From Bacteroidales bacterium (GTDB lineage: Bacteria > Bacteroidota > Bacteroidia > Bacteroidales > JAAYUG01): a stretch of 37,064 nucleotides of DNA. The translations under genes and the position numbers were made by a program. A model generated the notes under the pieces. That model ran no database searches. It saw only the letters and a list, made by a program, of their open reading frames with translations, and was not told the origin of the DNA. Positions 24,216 to 32,210 of this stretch are shown piece after piece; the first letter of the stretch is position 1, and every line of letters begins with the position of its first letter. Location of the stretch: the NCBI GenBank assembly GCA_012517825.1, contig JAAYUG010000084.1, forward strand, positions 1 to 37,064. Reading direction: 5' to 3'.

Positions 24216-25487
24216 ATGAACATACTTTTACTGGGTTCAGGAGGCCGTGAACATGCCCTGGCATGGAAAATAAGGCAAAGCGGTAAATGTAAAGCCCTGT
24301 ATATTGCTCCGGGAAATGCAGGTACCCTCAGGGAAGGCACCAATGTTTCATTAGACATACTTGATTTTGAGTCGGTAGGTAATTTTTGCAGGGAAAAGAA
24401 CATCCAGATGGTTGTTGTGGGTCCGGAAGAACCTTTGGTAAGGGGGATAGCCGATTATCTCAGGAAGCGGGAAGATTTAGCCGGCATTATGGTAATTGGT
24501 CCGGACAGGGCGGGAGCGAAGCTGGAAGGAAGCAAAGACTTTGCCAAGCATTTCATGATGAAATACAATATTCCCACAGCCGCATACCGGACGTTTACCC
24601 TGGAAGAGTATGAAGCCGGAGTGCAGTTTCTCCGCAGTTTACGGCCTCCGTATGTTATCAAAGCAGATGGCCTGGCAGCAGGGAAGGGGGTGTCGGTGGT
24701 GCATGATTTGAAAGAGGCGGAACAGGAACTGCATCATATGCTGAGTGGAAAGTTTGGCACAGCGAGCACCCGGGTTGTTGTGGAGGAATTTCTGAAAGGT
24801 ATTGAGCTTTCGGTATTTGTTATTACCGACGGTATAACATACAGGCTGCTTCCTGAGGCCAAAGATTACAAGCGTGCCGGGGAGGGGGATACAGGGCAGA
24901 ATACCGGAGGGATGGGAGCTGTTTCTCCTGTGCCTTTTGCCGACAAAACCTTCATGACAAAAGTGGAAGAACGCATTATTCTACCCACGATGCAGGGGTT
25001 GAAGAAGGAAGGAATTCATTATCAAGGTTTTATATTCTTCGGGCTAATGAATGTGGATGGGAATCCTTATGTAATAGAATACAATGTGCGGTTGGGTGAT
25101 CCGGAGAGTGAAGTTATTCTTCCCCGGCTGGAAAACGATATTGTTCAGCTTTTTGAAGCGGTGGCTTCGGGAAGGTTAAATGAGGAAAAAATCCACATAT
25201 CACCTGAAGTTGTGACCACGGTAATGTTGGTTTCAGGGGGATACCCGGGTACTTACCGGAAAGGTTTTGAGATAAGCGGGCTCGATGAGGTGAGCGGAAG
25301 TATTGTTTTTCATGCCGGTACTGCCATGCAGAACGGGAAAATTGTTACATCCGGCGGAAGGGTTCTTGCTGTAAGTTCATCAGGAAGGACCATGGAAGAA
25401 GCACTTGAAATGTCGTACAAAAATGCCCGTTCCATTTCGTTTGAAGGGATGTATTACCGTGGCGACATAGGCTTTGATCTGAAATAA
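24216..25487 (+). CDS. purD: Phosphoribosylamine--glycine ligase
   Basis: 423 aa, typical for PurD (GAR synthetase), which joins glycine to phosphoribosylamine in purine synthesis. The N-terminal domain is MNILLLGSGGREHALAWKI (1-19), and VVGPEEPLVRG is the substrate site. The ATP-grasp core has SKDFAKHFMMKYNIPTA, PYVIKADGLAAGKGVSV, a GQNTGGMGA loop and EYNVRLGDPESEV (metal-binding). The chosen ATG gives the canonical N-terminus and lies after the promoter box. The next gene begins 20 bases downstream on the same strand. No regulatory RNA is seen upstream. Confidence 0.95.
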   Translation: MNILLLGSGGREHALAWKIRQSGKCKALYIAPGNAGTLREGTNVSLDILDFESVGNFCREKNIQMVVVGPEEPLVRGIADYLRKREDLAGIMVIGPDRAGAKLEGSKDFAKHFMMKYNIPTAAYRTFTLEEYEAGVQFLRSLRPPYVIKADGLAAGKGVSVVHDLKEAEQELHHMLSGKFGTASTRVVVEEFLKGIELSVFVITDGITYRLLPEAKDYKRAGEGDTGQNTGGMGAVSPVPFADKTFMTKVEERIILPTMQGLKKEGIHYQGFIFFGLMNVDGNPYVIEYNVRLGDPESEVILPRLENDIVQLFEAVASGRLNEEKIHISPEVVTTVMLVSGGYPGTYRKGFEISGLDEVSGSIVFHAGTAMQNGKIVTSGGRVLAVSSSGRTMEEALEMSYKNARSISFEGMYYRGDIGFDLK

Positions 25488-25507
25488 TTTTCTAATTTAT
25501 TTATAAG

Positions 25508-26491
25508 GTGCTGCTCCGACTACTCAGGTTGAATTCCCTTTGGATCAGTTTTATTTTCATACTGATTTGGGGAATTGTATGGTTCACTATCGGGGCCAGA
25601 GTGCCCAATCCGGCAGGACCATATGAGGGGATGCCCATGTACAGGCTGGCAGCTTCTTTTATCTTTTCGGGCGGTATTCTGAAGCAAACAGCGGGTTTTG
25701 CTTTTTTGCTGATAACAGGTTTGTATACAGCAAGTCTTAATACCAGGTACCTGTTTCTGGGAAGCAGATCGCAGATGCCGTTTGTTTTTTTTATGTTAAT
25801 GGCGGGAAGCCGGCCGGGTGACACCGATATTTATCCAGTTCTGATAGCTCTCCCATTTATCCTATGGGCGTTTGAGAGGTTGGTTTCCTCCTATCGTGTG
25901 CAGAAAAATTCGTACCATGCATTTGAAGCCGGACTTCTGATTGGCGTTGCTTCCTTTTTCTATGCTCCTGCCATGGTATTTTTCATTCTGGTTCTGGTAG
26001 GAGTATATTTGTTTCGTCAGCCCGGAGTTAGAGAGTATTTGCTGGCACTAACCGGATACCTGCTGCCATTTGGATTTTATTTTGCGGGGTTATTTATTCT
26101 TGATAAGCCACTGGAGGATGTTACCCATGAGATGTTCTCGTATCTGTTGAGTCCCGGCAGAGAGTCTTTTTCACTTGCTGAAGGGATCTGGACAGGTTGT
26201 TATGTTTTTGTTCTTCTGGTTTCCAGTTATTTCATGATTTTTCGCTTTCAGACAAGGAAAATCATTCTAAGGAGGTCGTTTACACTTTTTTTCTGGTGGT
26301 TTGTTCTGTGCGTTGTTGCCTTCTTTCTGGTTCCTTCAGCCGGTAAGGAAATACTGGTTTTACCAGCGGTGCCGGTATCATATCTATTTTTGGAGTTTTT
26401 CCTCAATACTAAAAACAAAAAGTGGGGAGAATTTCTGTTATGGCTGATGGTAATCTCTCTGATTTTCTATCTGAGATTTCAGGTAATATAG
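25508..26491 (+). CDS. Multi-pass membrane protein (DUF6427-like)
   Basis: 327 aa read from a GTG at 25508; MLLRLLRLNSLWISFIFIL resembles the start of the DUF6427 group of Bacteroidota proteins as I remember them. There are about eight to ten hydrophobic segments and little soluble sequence. A conserved-looking GSRPGDTDIYPVLIALP segment lies near residue 100, and FYAPAMVFFILVL and YLLPFGFYF follow. No catalytic motif is visible. It follows purD by 20 bases and may share its transcript. It converges with the gene ending at 26504, 12 bases away. Function is unknown. Confidence 0.6.
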   Translation: MLLRLLRLNSLWISFIFILIWGIVWFTIGARVPNPAGPYEGMPMYRLAASFIFSGGILKQTAGFAFLLITGLYTASLNTRYLFLGSRSQMPFVFFMLMAGSRPGDTDIYPVLIALPFILWAFERLVSSYRVQKNSYHAFEAGLLIGVASFFYAPAMVFFILVLVGVYLFRQPGVREYLLALTGYLLPFGFYFAGLFILDKPLEDVTHEMFSYLLSPGRESFSLAEGIWTGCYVFVLLVSSYFMIFRFQTRKIILRRSFTLFFWWFVLCVVAFFLVPSAGKEILVLPAVPVSYLFLEFFLNTKNKKWGEFLLWLMVISLIFYLRFQVI

Positions 26492-26503
26492 AGAGTCTCA
26501 GTC

Positions 26504-26959
26504 TTATTTTGTTTCCACATAAGAAAGTATGGCTGCAACCTCCCCGGGGGTGCCATCGGGAAATTCAATAAAGAGGTGATAGACTCCGGTTTTTGTACAG
26601 GCAAAATCGAACCCGGGATAATCTTTTCCGGTGGCAGGGTTAAAGGTTGTACCCATCAGGCGGCTTTCGTCATACAGTTTAAGAACGACCTTTCCCGCAA
26701 ATGAAGGGCTTTTACAGACGGTAAAGCGGTAGCGGACATTTTTCTTGAGGAGCATGGTAAACTTGGTCGGAATGAGTTTTCCGTCGGCTGTATACTGAGG
26801 ATTGCCGGCTTTGAAATCCTGAAGGTATACGGCATCCTTTCCGGCATTCATGGCACAATCCTGAATTTCCTTGCTCAGGTCCTGTCCTGAAATTTGAGCA
26901 GGAAGAAAAGCAGGTATCAGGAAGACCAGTAAGCGGGCTATTTTGAGTAATTGCTTCAT
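26504..26959 (-). CDS. Small secreted protein, unknown function
   Basis: 151 aa with a signal peptide (MKQLLKIARLLVFLIPAFL, cleavage around residue 21-26). The mature part is probably a beta-sandwich: alternating hydrophobic strands such as FTMLLKKNVRYRFTVC, GKVVLKLYDESRLMG and GVYHLFIEF are similar in feel to pre-peptidase-type C-terminal domains that bind ligands. Three cysteines are visible (CAMNAG, TVCKS, FACTKTG). No enzyme motif is seen. It starts 15 bases after the lipoprotein gene upstream, so the two are likely one operon acting in the envelope. Confidence 0.6.
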   Translation of the reverse strand: MKQLLKIARLLVFLIPAFLPAQISGQDLSKEIQDCAMNAGKDAVYLQDFKAGNPQYTADGKLIPTKFTMLLKKNVRYRFTVCKSPSFAGKVVLKLYDESRLMGTTFNPATGKDYPGFDFACTKTGVYHLFIEFPDGTPGEVAAILSYVETK

Positions 26960-26974
26960 ATTTCCAGGTAGTTG

Positions 26975-27868
26975 TCAGAGAGTAAGAAGATTATTACGCA
27001 GTTTTTTTGTTTCTTCCAGAATTTTTGGAAGAACATCCGGTTTTATTTCAATGTGGCTTTTTTCATTTTGTTTAATTACCAGCATCCCATTTTCTTCAAC
27101 CATTTCCGGCTCGCCCAGTTCATAGGTAATTGTAACCTGATCAAAGAGTTTTTTAATGGGATCCATCAAATCAATAAGGGAGTTGAAATAGGGGTCTCTT
27201 TTATAATTTTTCAGAACAAGAAGCAGATCAGCGAGTACGATTTTCTGCTCCCCGATTCGTTCAGCAAGTTCAGGATGAGGTTTTTGTTCGTACATGGTAG
27301 TAGCCAGAAAAAGCCCTTCAATCCATGTGCCCGTAATGATCAGTGCGCTGAGGTTGCCTCTTTTGTTGGTTCTCAGATAATCGTCCATCTGATTAAATGA
27401 ATGAACCGACAAGAAAATCAGGGAATCCAGATTTTTATCATTTGTGGCGAGGCGTTTCAGGGTGGCGAAATCAAAAAACTGACCTATACGAAGGTTTTCT
27501 GAAAGATTTCTGATGGCGGCAAGGTAATCCACCACAGAAGTCCGTTTATTGTAAATGTTCAGGTATCCCAGATCTGCGCCAAAGATTCCGAGATGGAGAG
27601 CCTGCTGGTTTTCGGTGGTAATTCTGGAGAGATCGTTTGGATTGGCAAGAGCTCCTTGTGAAAATGGAGCACCGACTTTTTTCAGAAGGGAGGCAATTTC
27701 AACAGGGGAAGAAAGATTGTCGATGATTTCAGTCATGGCCTGCTGGGAAATAGCCATACTTTCTGACAACAATGAATCAGAGATTTCGCCAAAATCGGTT
27801 CTGGAACTTTTTCTTCCGCAACCTGCCAAAACAAAAGCAATGATAAGGGCAATCGCTAGTTTGTGCAT
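26975..27868 (-). CDS. Lipoprotein, unknown function
   Basis: 297 aa. The start MHKLAIALIIAFVLAGCG is a clear lipoprotein signal with lipobox LAGC (C17), so the protein is lipid-anchored in the envelope. The remaining sequence is mostly helical, with conserved-looking HLGIFGADLGYLNIYNKR and a LIITGTWIEGLFLAT segment near the middle. I cannot name a family. It is the first gene of a pair with the secreted protein at 26504. A TAnnTTTG box lies at 27902-27895. Confidence 0.65.
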   Translation of the reverse strand: MHKLAIALIIAFVLAGCGRKSSRTDFGEISDSLLSESMAISQQAMTEIIDNLSSPVEIASLLKKVGAPFSQGALANPNDLSRITTENQQALHLGIFGADLGYLNIYNKRTSVVDYLAAIRNLSENLRIGQFFDFATLKRLATNDKNLDSLIFLSVHSFNQMDDYLRTNKRGNLSALIITGTWIEGLFLATTMYEQKPHPELAERIGEQKIVLADLLLVLKNYKRDPYFNSLIDLMDPIKKLFDQVTITYELGEPEMVEENGMLVIKQNEKSHIEIKPDVLPKILEETKKLRNNLLTL

Positions 27869-27894
27869 CTTCGGTTTACATTAGTTGATCATCC

Positions 27895-27902
27895 CAAATT
27901 TA
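27895..27902 (-). promoter_or_regulatory. -7 promoter box of the lipoprotein gene
   Basis: On the - strand TAAATTTG matches TAnnTTTG and sits 27 bases before the ATG at 27868. No -33 element at the expected spacing. Confidence 0.4.
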
Positions 27903-27960
27903 TGAAATAAAACCAATCTATGCATCAGAAAATTTCATAACCATACGGATATCAGGTTAC

Positions 27961-28006
27961 AAAAGGCCGAAAGTTATGGAAATGGGGCAAAATCCCGTTT
28001 TTCGGC
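27961..28006 (-). terminator. Possible terminator of the signalling/ABC operon
   Basis: On the - strand GCCGAAA (28006-28000) pairs with TTTCGGC (27972-27966) around an imperfect inner GGG/CCC hairpin, and the stem is followed by CTTTTG. It lies about 130 bases after the ABC gene stop. The loop is long, so this is tentative. Confidence 0.3.
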
Positions 28007-28134
28007 ATTCCCGCTGATACAATGCGGCTCCTTTGTAAAAAACATCAGGAAATACTTTAACGATGATCTCCGGGTTGTTGACGCTTTTTTTCCGGTTTAT
28101 GACAGGGCTGTGAATCGTCCTACTGCATGAAGAT

Positions 28135-31100
28135 TCATTGGAAGGATGGCAGGTTTTTTCTTTTTCTCCGGAAAGAGGATATCAGATTCAGTAGTTTCAG
28201 CAGAAGGTTAAAGTAGAGAATGACATATAACACCAGTGTATAAACAACGACAAAAATGATATTGAACCAATAGGTGTCAACCAGCAGGCCGGCAAAATGT
28301 TTCCTCGGAGCGAAAAAATGCGAGCGGAAATCCAACGGGCCGGAAGGTTCAGGGTCGCGGTAAACCGGATCATTTTGCTGGTACAAATGGTGCCGGTATT
28401 CCAGGATTTTTTTCTTTTCGAATATTTTTCTCACCTGATCGGAGACACTTTCGTTGAAATAGGAGTCGTACAGATGATAATACATTTCCCTGTTCCGGGC
28501 AAGCATGAGGCTGATCAGGTTTTCCTTCATGCCATTGTATTGCAGAAAAATCTTGTTGTAAAAAGAGTCCAGAGAATCGAGGTATTGCCTTGCGGCTGGC
28601 AGCATGTTATCATTAAATTCATCAGAGGAAGGTAAAGCAGGAGCAGGAAATTTAACATCGGAGGTCAGCTGAATTTGTTTCCGGATCTCATTTGAAAGCA
28701 GCAGCATATCAGAGAAGAATGCGGAAGAATCCTTTCCGGCGTTCTGTTTGCCCTCGATCCGGTCGAGTCTTTTTCTGAGTTCAGGGATATAATATCCCTG
28801 CATAAAATCGGCACGGCTGATTTGCTTTTCGAATGCATAAAAGTACTGCTGATAGCGGTTATCTTTAAACTGGTGAACCATCAGGGCTTCGTATGACCAT
28901 TTGGTTGGCATGAATTCGGCCAGCAGGGGTGTTTTGTCAACCCGGGAAATCAGACGGTTCAGTTTGTCAAAGGGGAACATTGCACCGCTGAGCACCATCA
29001 TAGGAATAATGAGGAGGGGAATAATGATGTAGATGGTTACCACTGAGTTGAACGAGGAAGACACAATCAGTCCCATCAGGTTGGCGCAGGCGGCGGTAAC
29101 AAAGAAAGCCAGCCAGTAATGGAAGGTCATTTCTTTGATGGAAAGGATATTGTTCCCGATAAGGATAAACACAAGAGCCTGCAATCCGGAAATCACCAGA
29201 AGGAGAAAAACCTTCGACAGCAGGTAGCTTGAGCGGCTGAGATGTAAAAACTGTTCCCGTTTGAGGATTTTCCGGTCGTGGAAGATCTCTTCGGCACTGA
29301 GGGTAAGCCCGAGAAAGACAGCAACAATCAGGATCATGAAAATATAAATGGGTATATTTTCATTCTCGCGGTATATATAGGTACTGGAATCGGGATTGGC
29401 AATATACCGGATCAGGAAGGACAGCAGAAGAGCAAGGGCAGGGGTTTCAATAAGATTGAGAGCTATATATTGTGTATTGTGGAGTTTGGCGATGACATCC
29501 CTTTTCAGGTAAATGACGAGTTGTCTGAACCAGGAAGGAACGGCAAGAATACGGGGCGGGGGTTCGGATACGGGAGGAAAGGATTCCGGAGTAATATTTT
29601 CCAGGTACAACTGATGCCATTGTTCCGGTGATACCTTTCTCCTGCCGGTATATTGTCCGTATTCGTTAACGACTTCAGCTTCGATGATGGAGAAAACCTG
29701 TTCTGGATTTACATTTCCGCACAGGGGGCATTCCCCCACTTCGCTGTTGATTTGTTTGTCCATCCGTTTGAAGTACATCACAGATTCTACCGGATTTCCG
29801 TAATATACAGGGTATCCGCCGGTATCAAGAATCAGGATTTTATCAAACATTTTAAAGATTTCGGAGGAAGGCTGGTGGATGACCACAAAAACGAGCTTTC
29901 CTTTCTGCGATAATTCCCTGAGGAGGTCCATTACGTTTTCCGAGTCGCGTGACGACAAGCCGGAAGTAGGTTCATCCACAAAGAGTACCGAGGGTTCGCG
30001 TATAAGTTCCAGGGCAATATTGAGCCGTTTTCGCTGTCCTCCGGAAATTTCCCTGTTCAGAACAGATCCAACTTTCAGGTGGCTGTATTCGAGGAGGCCA
30101 AGGCTTTTCAGCACCTGGTTGGAGAGAGCCGTAATTTCATCCTTTGATTTGTCTCTGAAACACTGGCAGGCAGCAAACCAGAGGTTCTGGAATACCGTGA
30201 GTTCTTCAATAAGAAGGTCATCCTGAGGGATCACTCCAATAACCCCTTCGAGGTCTTTTTTTCTTTTGTGAAGGTCGATGCCGTTGATATAAATTTCTCC
30301 CTGAAACGGTTTTTCAATTCCTGCGAGAACATTCAGGAGGGTTGTTTTTCCGGCACCACTGGCTCCCATAATTCCGATCAGGCGTCCCTGCGGCTCTGCA
30401 AAGGTGATGTTTCGCAATCCGAATTCTCCGTTCGGGAAGCGATAAGAAATGTTTCGTGCTTCAAAGAGAATCTGCTGACCGGGCATCAGCGGCTGGAACC
30501 TTGAAGAAACATCGCTGTAATATACAGGTTTGCTTTTCGGAAAACGGAGGGCACTGCCGCTGGCAAAAAGGTAGATTCTGTCGGGGAAAACCTGCATGCC
30601 GTTCAGGGTTACCAGATCGTTCCCCGAGTATTTCAGGAAGTACAGGTCGACGGAAGGAATTCTCAGGATAAACACCTCTCCGGAAAGAGATTCGCAGCTG
30701 ATATGGATAATTTTATCCAATCCGGGTGAAGAAGAGCTAATGATCACCAGGTTGGGATCGGGATGCAGCGTTGGGGAAGGCAGTGCGGCAAAACGGCGGA
30801 TGCTTTCAAATTCACCGGCTGAAATATTGAAGACTTCGGCAACGGTGTTGATAATAGCCATCCGCTGTGCGCTGTACCTTTTGTTGATATTGATCAGTTC
30901 AAACAGGCGGAATAATACGATAACTTTTTGCTCGCGGGTGAGGGTTTTATTGATTTTCCGGCAGATACTAAGAATTTTCACAGAATCCCTGACGGAAGTA
31001 AGCCGGTATTGTTTTGCTGAGGCATCTTTATTATCGGAATCATGTAAGGAAATTTCGGCAATTTTTTCAAAGAGCTGATAATATTCATTCACTTTATCCT

Positions 31101-31221
31101 GGCTGAGCTGACGGCTAAGGAATTCCCTGATATACTTCAGCTCATCGGACGCAATTCCTTCATCCTGTTTGGCAATAATGCCAAAGAGCTGCATCAGGGC
31201 TTTCAGAATTTCTTCGCTCAT
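28135..31221 (-). CDS. ABCG-type ABC transporter with TerB-like and FHA-like N-terminal modules
   Basis: 1028 aa. Residues 1-140 are helical and resemble TerB-like domains (LMQLFGIIAKQDEGIASDELKYI). Residues about 155-235 are beta-rich and FHA-like (LVTLNGMQV, YLFASGSALRF). The nucleotide-binding domain at 255-475 has Walker A GASGAGKT (286-293), Q-loop region PQDD, signature SGGQRKR (393-399), Walker B LFVDEPTSGLSS and H449, all intact. C498/C501 (CPLCG) may bind metal. Membrane helices lie near 583-605, 624-645, 667-690, 698-722, 728-750 and 983-1008, with a large insert at 770-975. The order NBD before TMD is that of ABCG/White exporters, and the protein would act as a dimer. It is the last gene of the Sia-like operon, 19 bases after the DUF1987 gene. 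Substrate unknown. Confidence 0.82.
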   Translation of the reverse strand: MSEEILKALMQLFGIIAKQDEGIASDELKYIREFLSRQLSQDKVNEYYQLFEKIAEISLHDSDNKDASAKQYRLTSVRDSVKILSICRKINKTLTREQKVIVLFRLFELININKRYSAQRMAIINTVAEVFNISAGEFESIRRFAALPSPTLHPDPNLVIISSSSPGLDKIIHISCESLSGEVFILRIPSVDLYFLKYSGNDLVTLNGMQVFPDRIYLFASGSALRFPKSKPVYYSDVSSRFQPLMPGQQILFEARNISYRFPNGEFGLRNITFAEPQGRLIGIMGASGAGKTTLLNVLAGIEKPFQGEIYINGIDLHKRKKDLEGVIGVIPQDDLLIEELTVFQNLWFAACQCFRDKSKDEITALSNQVLKSLGLLEYSHLKVGSVLNREISGGQRKRLNIALELIREPSVLFVDEPTSGLSSRDSENVMDLLRELSQKGKLVFVVIHQPSSEIFKMFDKILILDTGGYPVYYGNPVESVMYFKRMDKQINSEVGECPLCGNVNPEQVFSIIEAEVVNEYGQYTGRRKVSPEQWHQLYLENITPESFPPVSEPPPRILAVPSWFRQLVIYLKRDVIAKLHNTQYIALNLIETPALALLLSFLIRYIANPDSSTYIYRENENIPIYIFMILIVAVFLGLTLSAEEIFHDRKILKREQFLHLSRSSYLLSKVFLLLVISGLQALVFILIGNNILSIKEMTFHYWLAFFVTAACANLMGLIVSSSFNSVVTIYIIIPLLIIPMMVLSGAMFPFDKLNRLISRVDKTPLLAEFMPTKWSYEALMVHQFKDNRYQQYFYAFEKQISRADFMQGYYIPELRKRLDRIEGKQNAGKDSSAFFSDMLLLSNEIRKQIQLTSDVKFPAPALPSSDEFNDNMLPAARQYLDSLDSFYNKIFLQYNGMKENLISLMLARNREMYYHLYDSYFNESVSDQVRKIFEKKKILEYRHHLYQQNDPVYRDPEPSGPLDFRSHFFAPRKHFAGLLVDTYWFNIIFVVVYTLVLYVILYFNLLLKLLNLISSFRRKRKNLPSFQ

Positions 31222-31240
31222 GGGTGAAGGATTGGTTTAC

Positions 31241-31615
31241 TCAATAAGGCAGGTGGTCAAAAGGGATATCGACGATTTCTGAATATTCGATGCCGGCGTC
31301 GGCCATATCTTCATCGTTTTTGGGATAATGCCACCGGATGCGCACATTTCTGCCCTCGGCGGAGAGTTTTTCAAGGCGCAGAAGGATATCGAGGATGATT
31401 TTGGAAGAAGCCGTATTGAAGTACGACATCTGGAAATCGACAATGGTATTTTCTGCCGGTGCGGCAAGATATTCGTCAAGCCATTGCAATACCGGACTAT
31501 AAAAGTTGGACACATCTTCTGGCAAAGATCTGCCTGAAAATCTGAAATTTCCTGTATCGGGGTTCAGAACGATTTCAGGAGTATCTTCTGTTGCTGGTAT
31601 GTGTATCTTGTTCAT
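31241..31615 (-). CDS. siaC: SiaC-family regulatory phosphoprotein (DUF1987)
   Basis: 124 aa, typical length. The fold is related to anti-sigma-factor antagonists (STAS-like). Landmarks are IHIPATEDTPEIVLNPDTG (4-22), RSLPEDVSNFYSPVLQWLDEY (29-49), and MSYFNTASSKIILDILLRLE (63-82). T68 in YFNTAS lines up with the Thr that, as I recall, SiaB phosphorylates in Pseudomonas aeruginosa SiaC and SiaA dephosphorylates. In that system unphosphorylated SiaC activates the cyclase SiaD; no SiaD is visible here, so the partner may be another protein. It sits between the SiaB-like gene (11 bases) and the ABC gene (19 bases). The symbol is by family. Confidence 0.82.
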   Translation of the reverse strand: MNKIHIPATEDTPEIVLNPDTGNFRFSGRSLPEDVSNFYSPVLQWLDEYLAAPAENTIVDFQMSYFNTASSKIILDILLRLEKLSAEGRNVRIRWHYPKNDEDMADAGIEYSEIVDIPFDHLPY

Positions 31616-31626
31616 ATTTGCTGGTA

Positions 31627-32199
31627 TTATAATTTTCTTGGAATGAAGGCTGTAAAAAGAAAGAAGTACATATTTTCTTCGACAGGTATGAAGCTATAAT
31701 CGAACTTTTTGCCTGTTTTGCGCCGGATATCAATAAATCCGAGGCCAGCTCCGCCTTTTTGTGAAACATGGCCCAGGATTATCTGACTTTTATAAAGGTT
31801 GTCAAGTTCACTGCGGGTAAGATGGTTAATCTGGTCCAGAATGGCTGAGATTTCCTCCTTTTTGGCTGATGAGACCAGGTTTCCTGTAGTGACGGAGTAT
31901 TCACCCGGGCTTCGGGCGATGACAAAAATTCCCCTGCTGGTTTTTTGCAAGGAAGGTTCAGTCTCATCGGAGTGTTTGCTGAGGTTCTGAAGGGTTTCAA
32001 TCAGCACGTGGAATACTCTTTGCTGAACGGTTTGAGGGTCATCGGGTTTTGTAATGCTGGTTTCGGTGAGTTCGGCGAATGTTTTGATCAGTTTATGTGT
32101 TATTTCTCCTTCATAGACCAATGAAATCTCAAATGCTTTCATTGACCTGTAAACGGAGTAAACAAAATCCTGAAAACCGGTAATATCTTGCTGAACCAT
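31627..32199 (-). CDS. siaB: SiaB-family protein kinase (DUF6272)
   Basis: 190 aa with a GHKL/HATPase-like layout. The N-box region is VLIETLQNLSKHSDE (65-79) with E68, N72 and H76, and a G-box is KGGAGLGFIDIRRKTG (148-163) with GxGxG-type glycines. By analogy with SiaB it should phosphorylate the SiaC-like protein encoded directly downstream on a Ser/Thr. That reaction is inferred from family and gene order. It lies 11 bases after the phosphatase gene. No extra domain or signal sequence is seen, so it is cytoplasmic. Confidence 0.8.
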   Translation of the reverse strand: MVQQDITGFQDFVYSVYRSMKAFEISLVYEGEITHKLIKTFAELTETSITKPDDPQTVQQRVFHVLIETLQNLSKHSDETEPSLQKTSRGIFVIARSPGEYSVTTGNLVSSAKKEEISAILDQINHLTRSELDNLYKSQIILGHVSQKGGAGLGFIDIRRKTGKKFDYSFIPVEENMYFFLFTAFIPRKL

Positions 32200-32210
32200 C
32201 GGGGTGGTTG

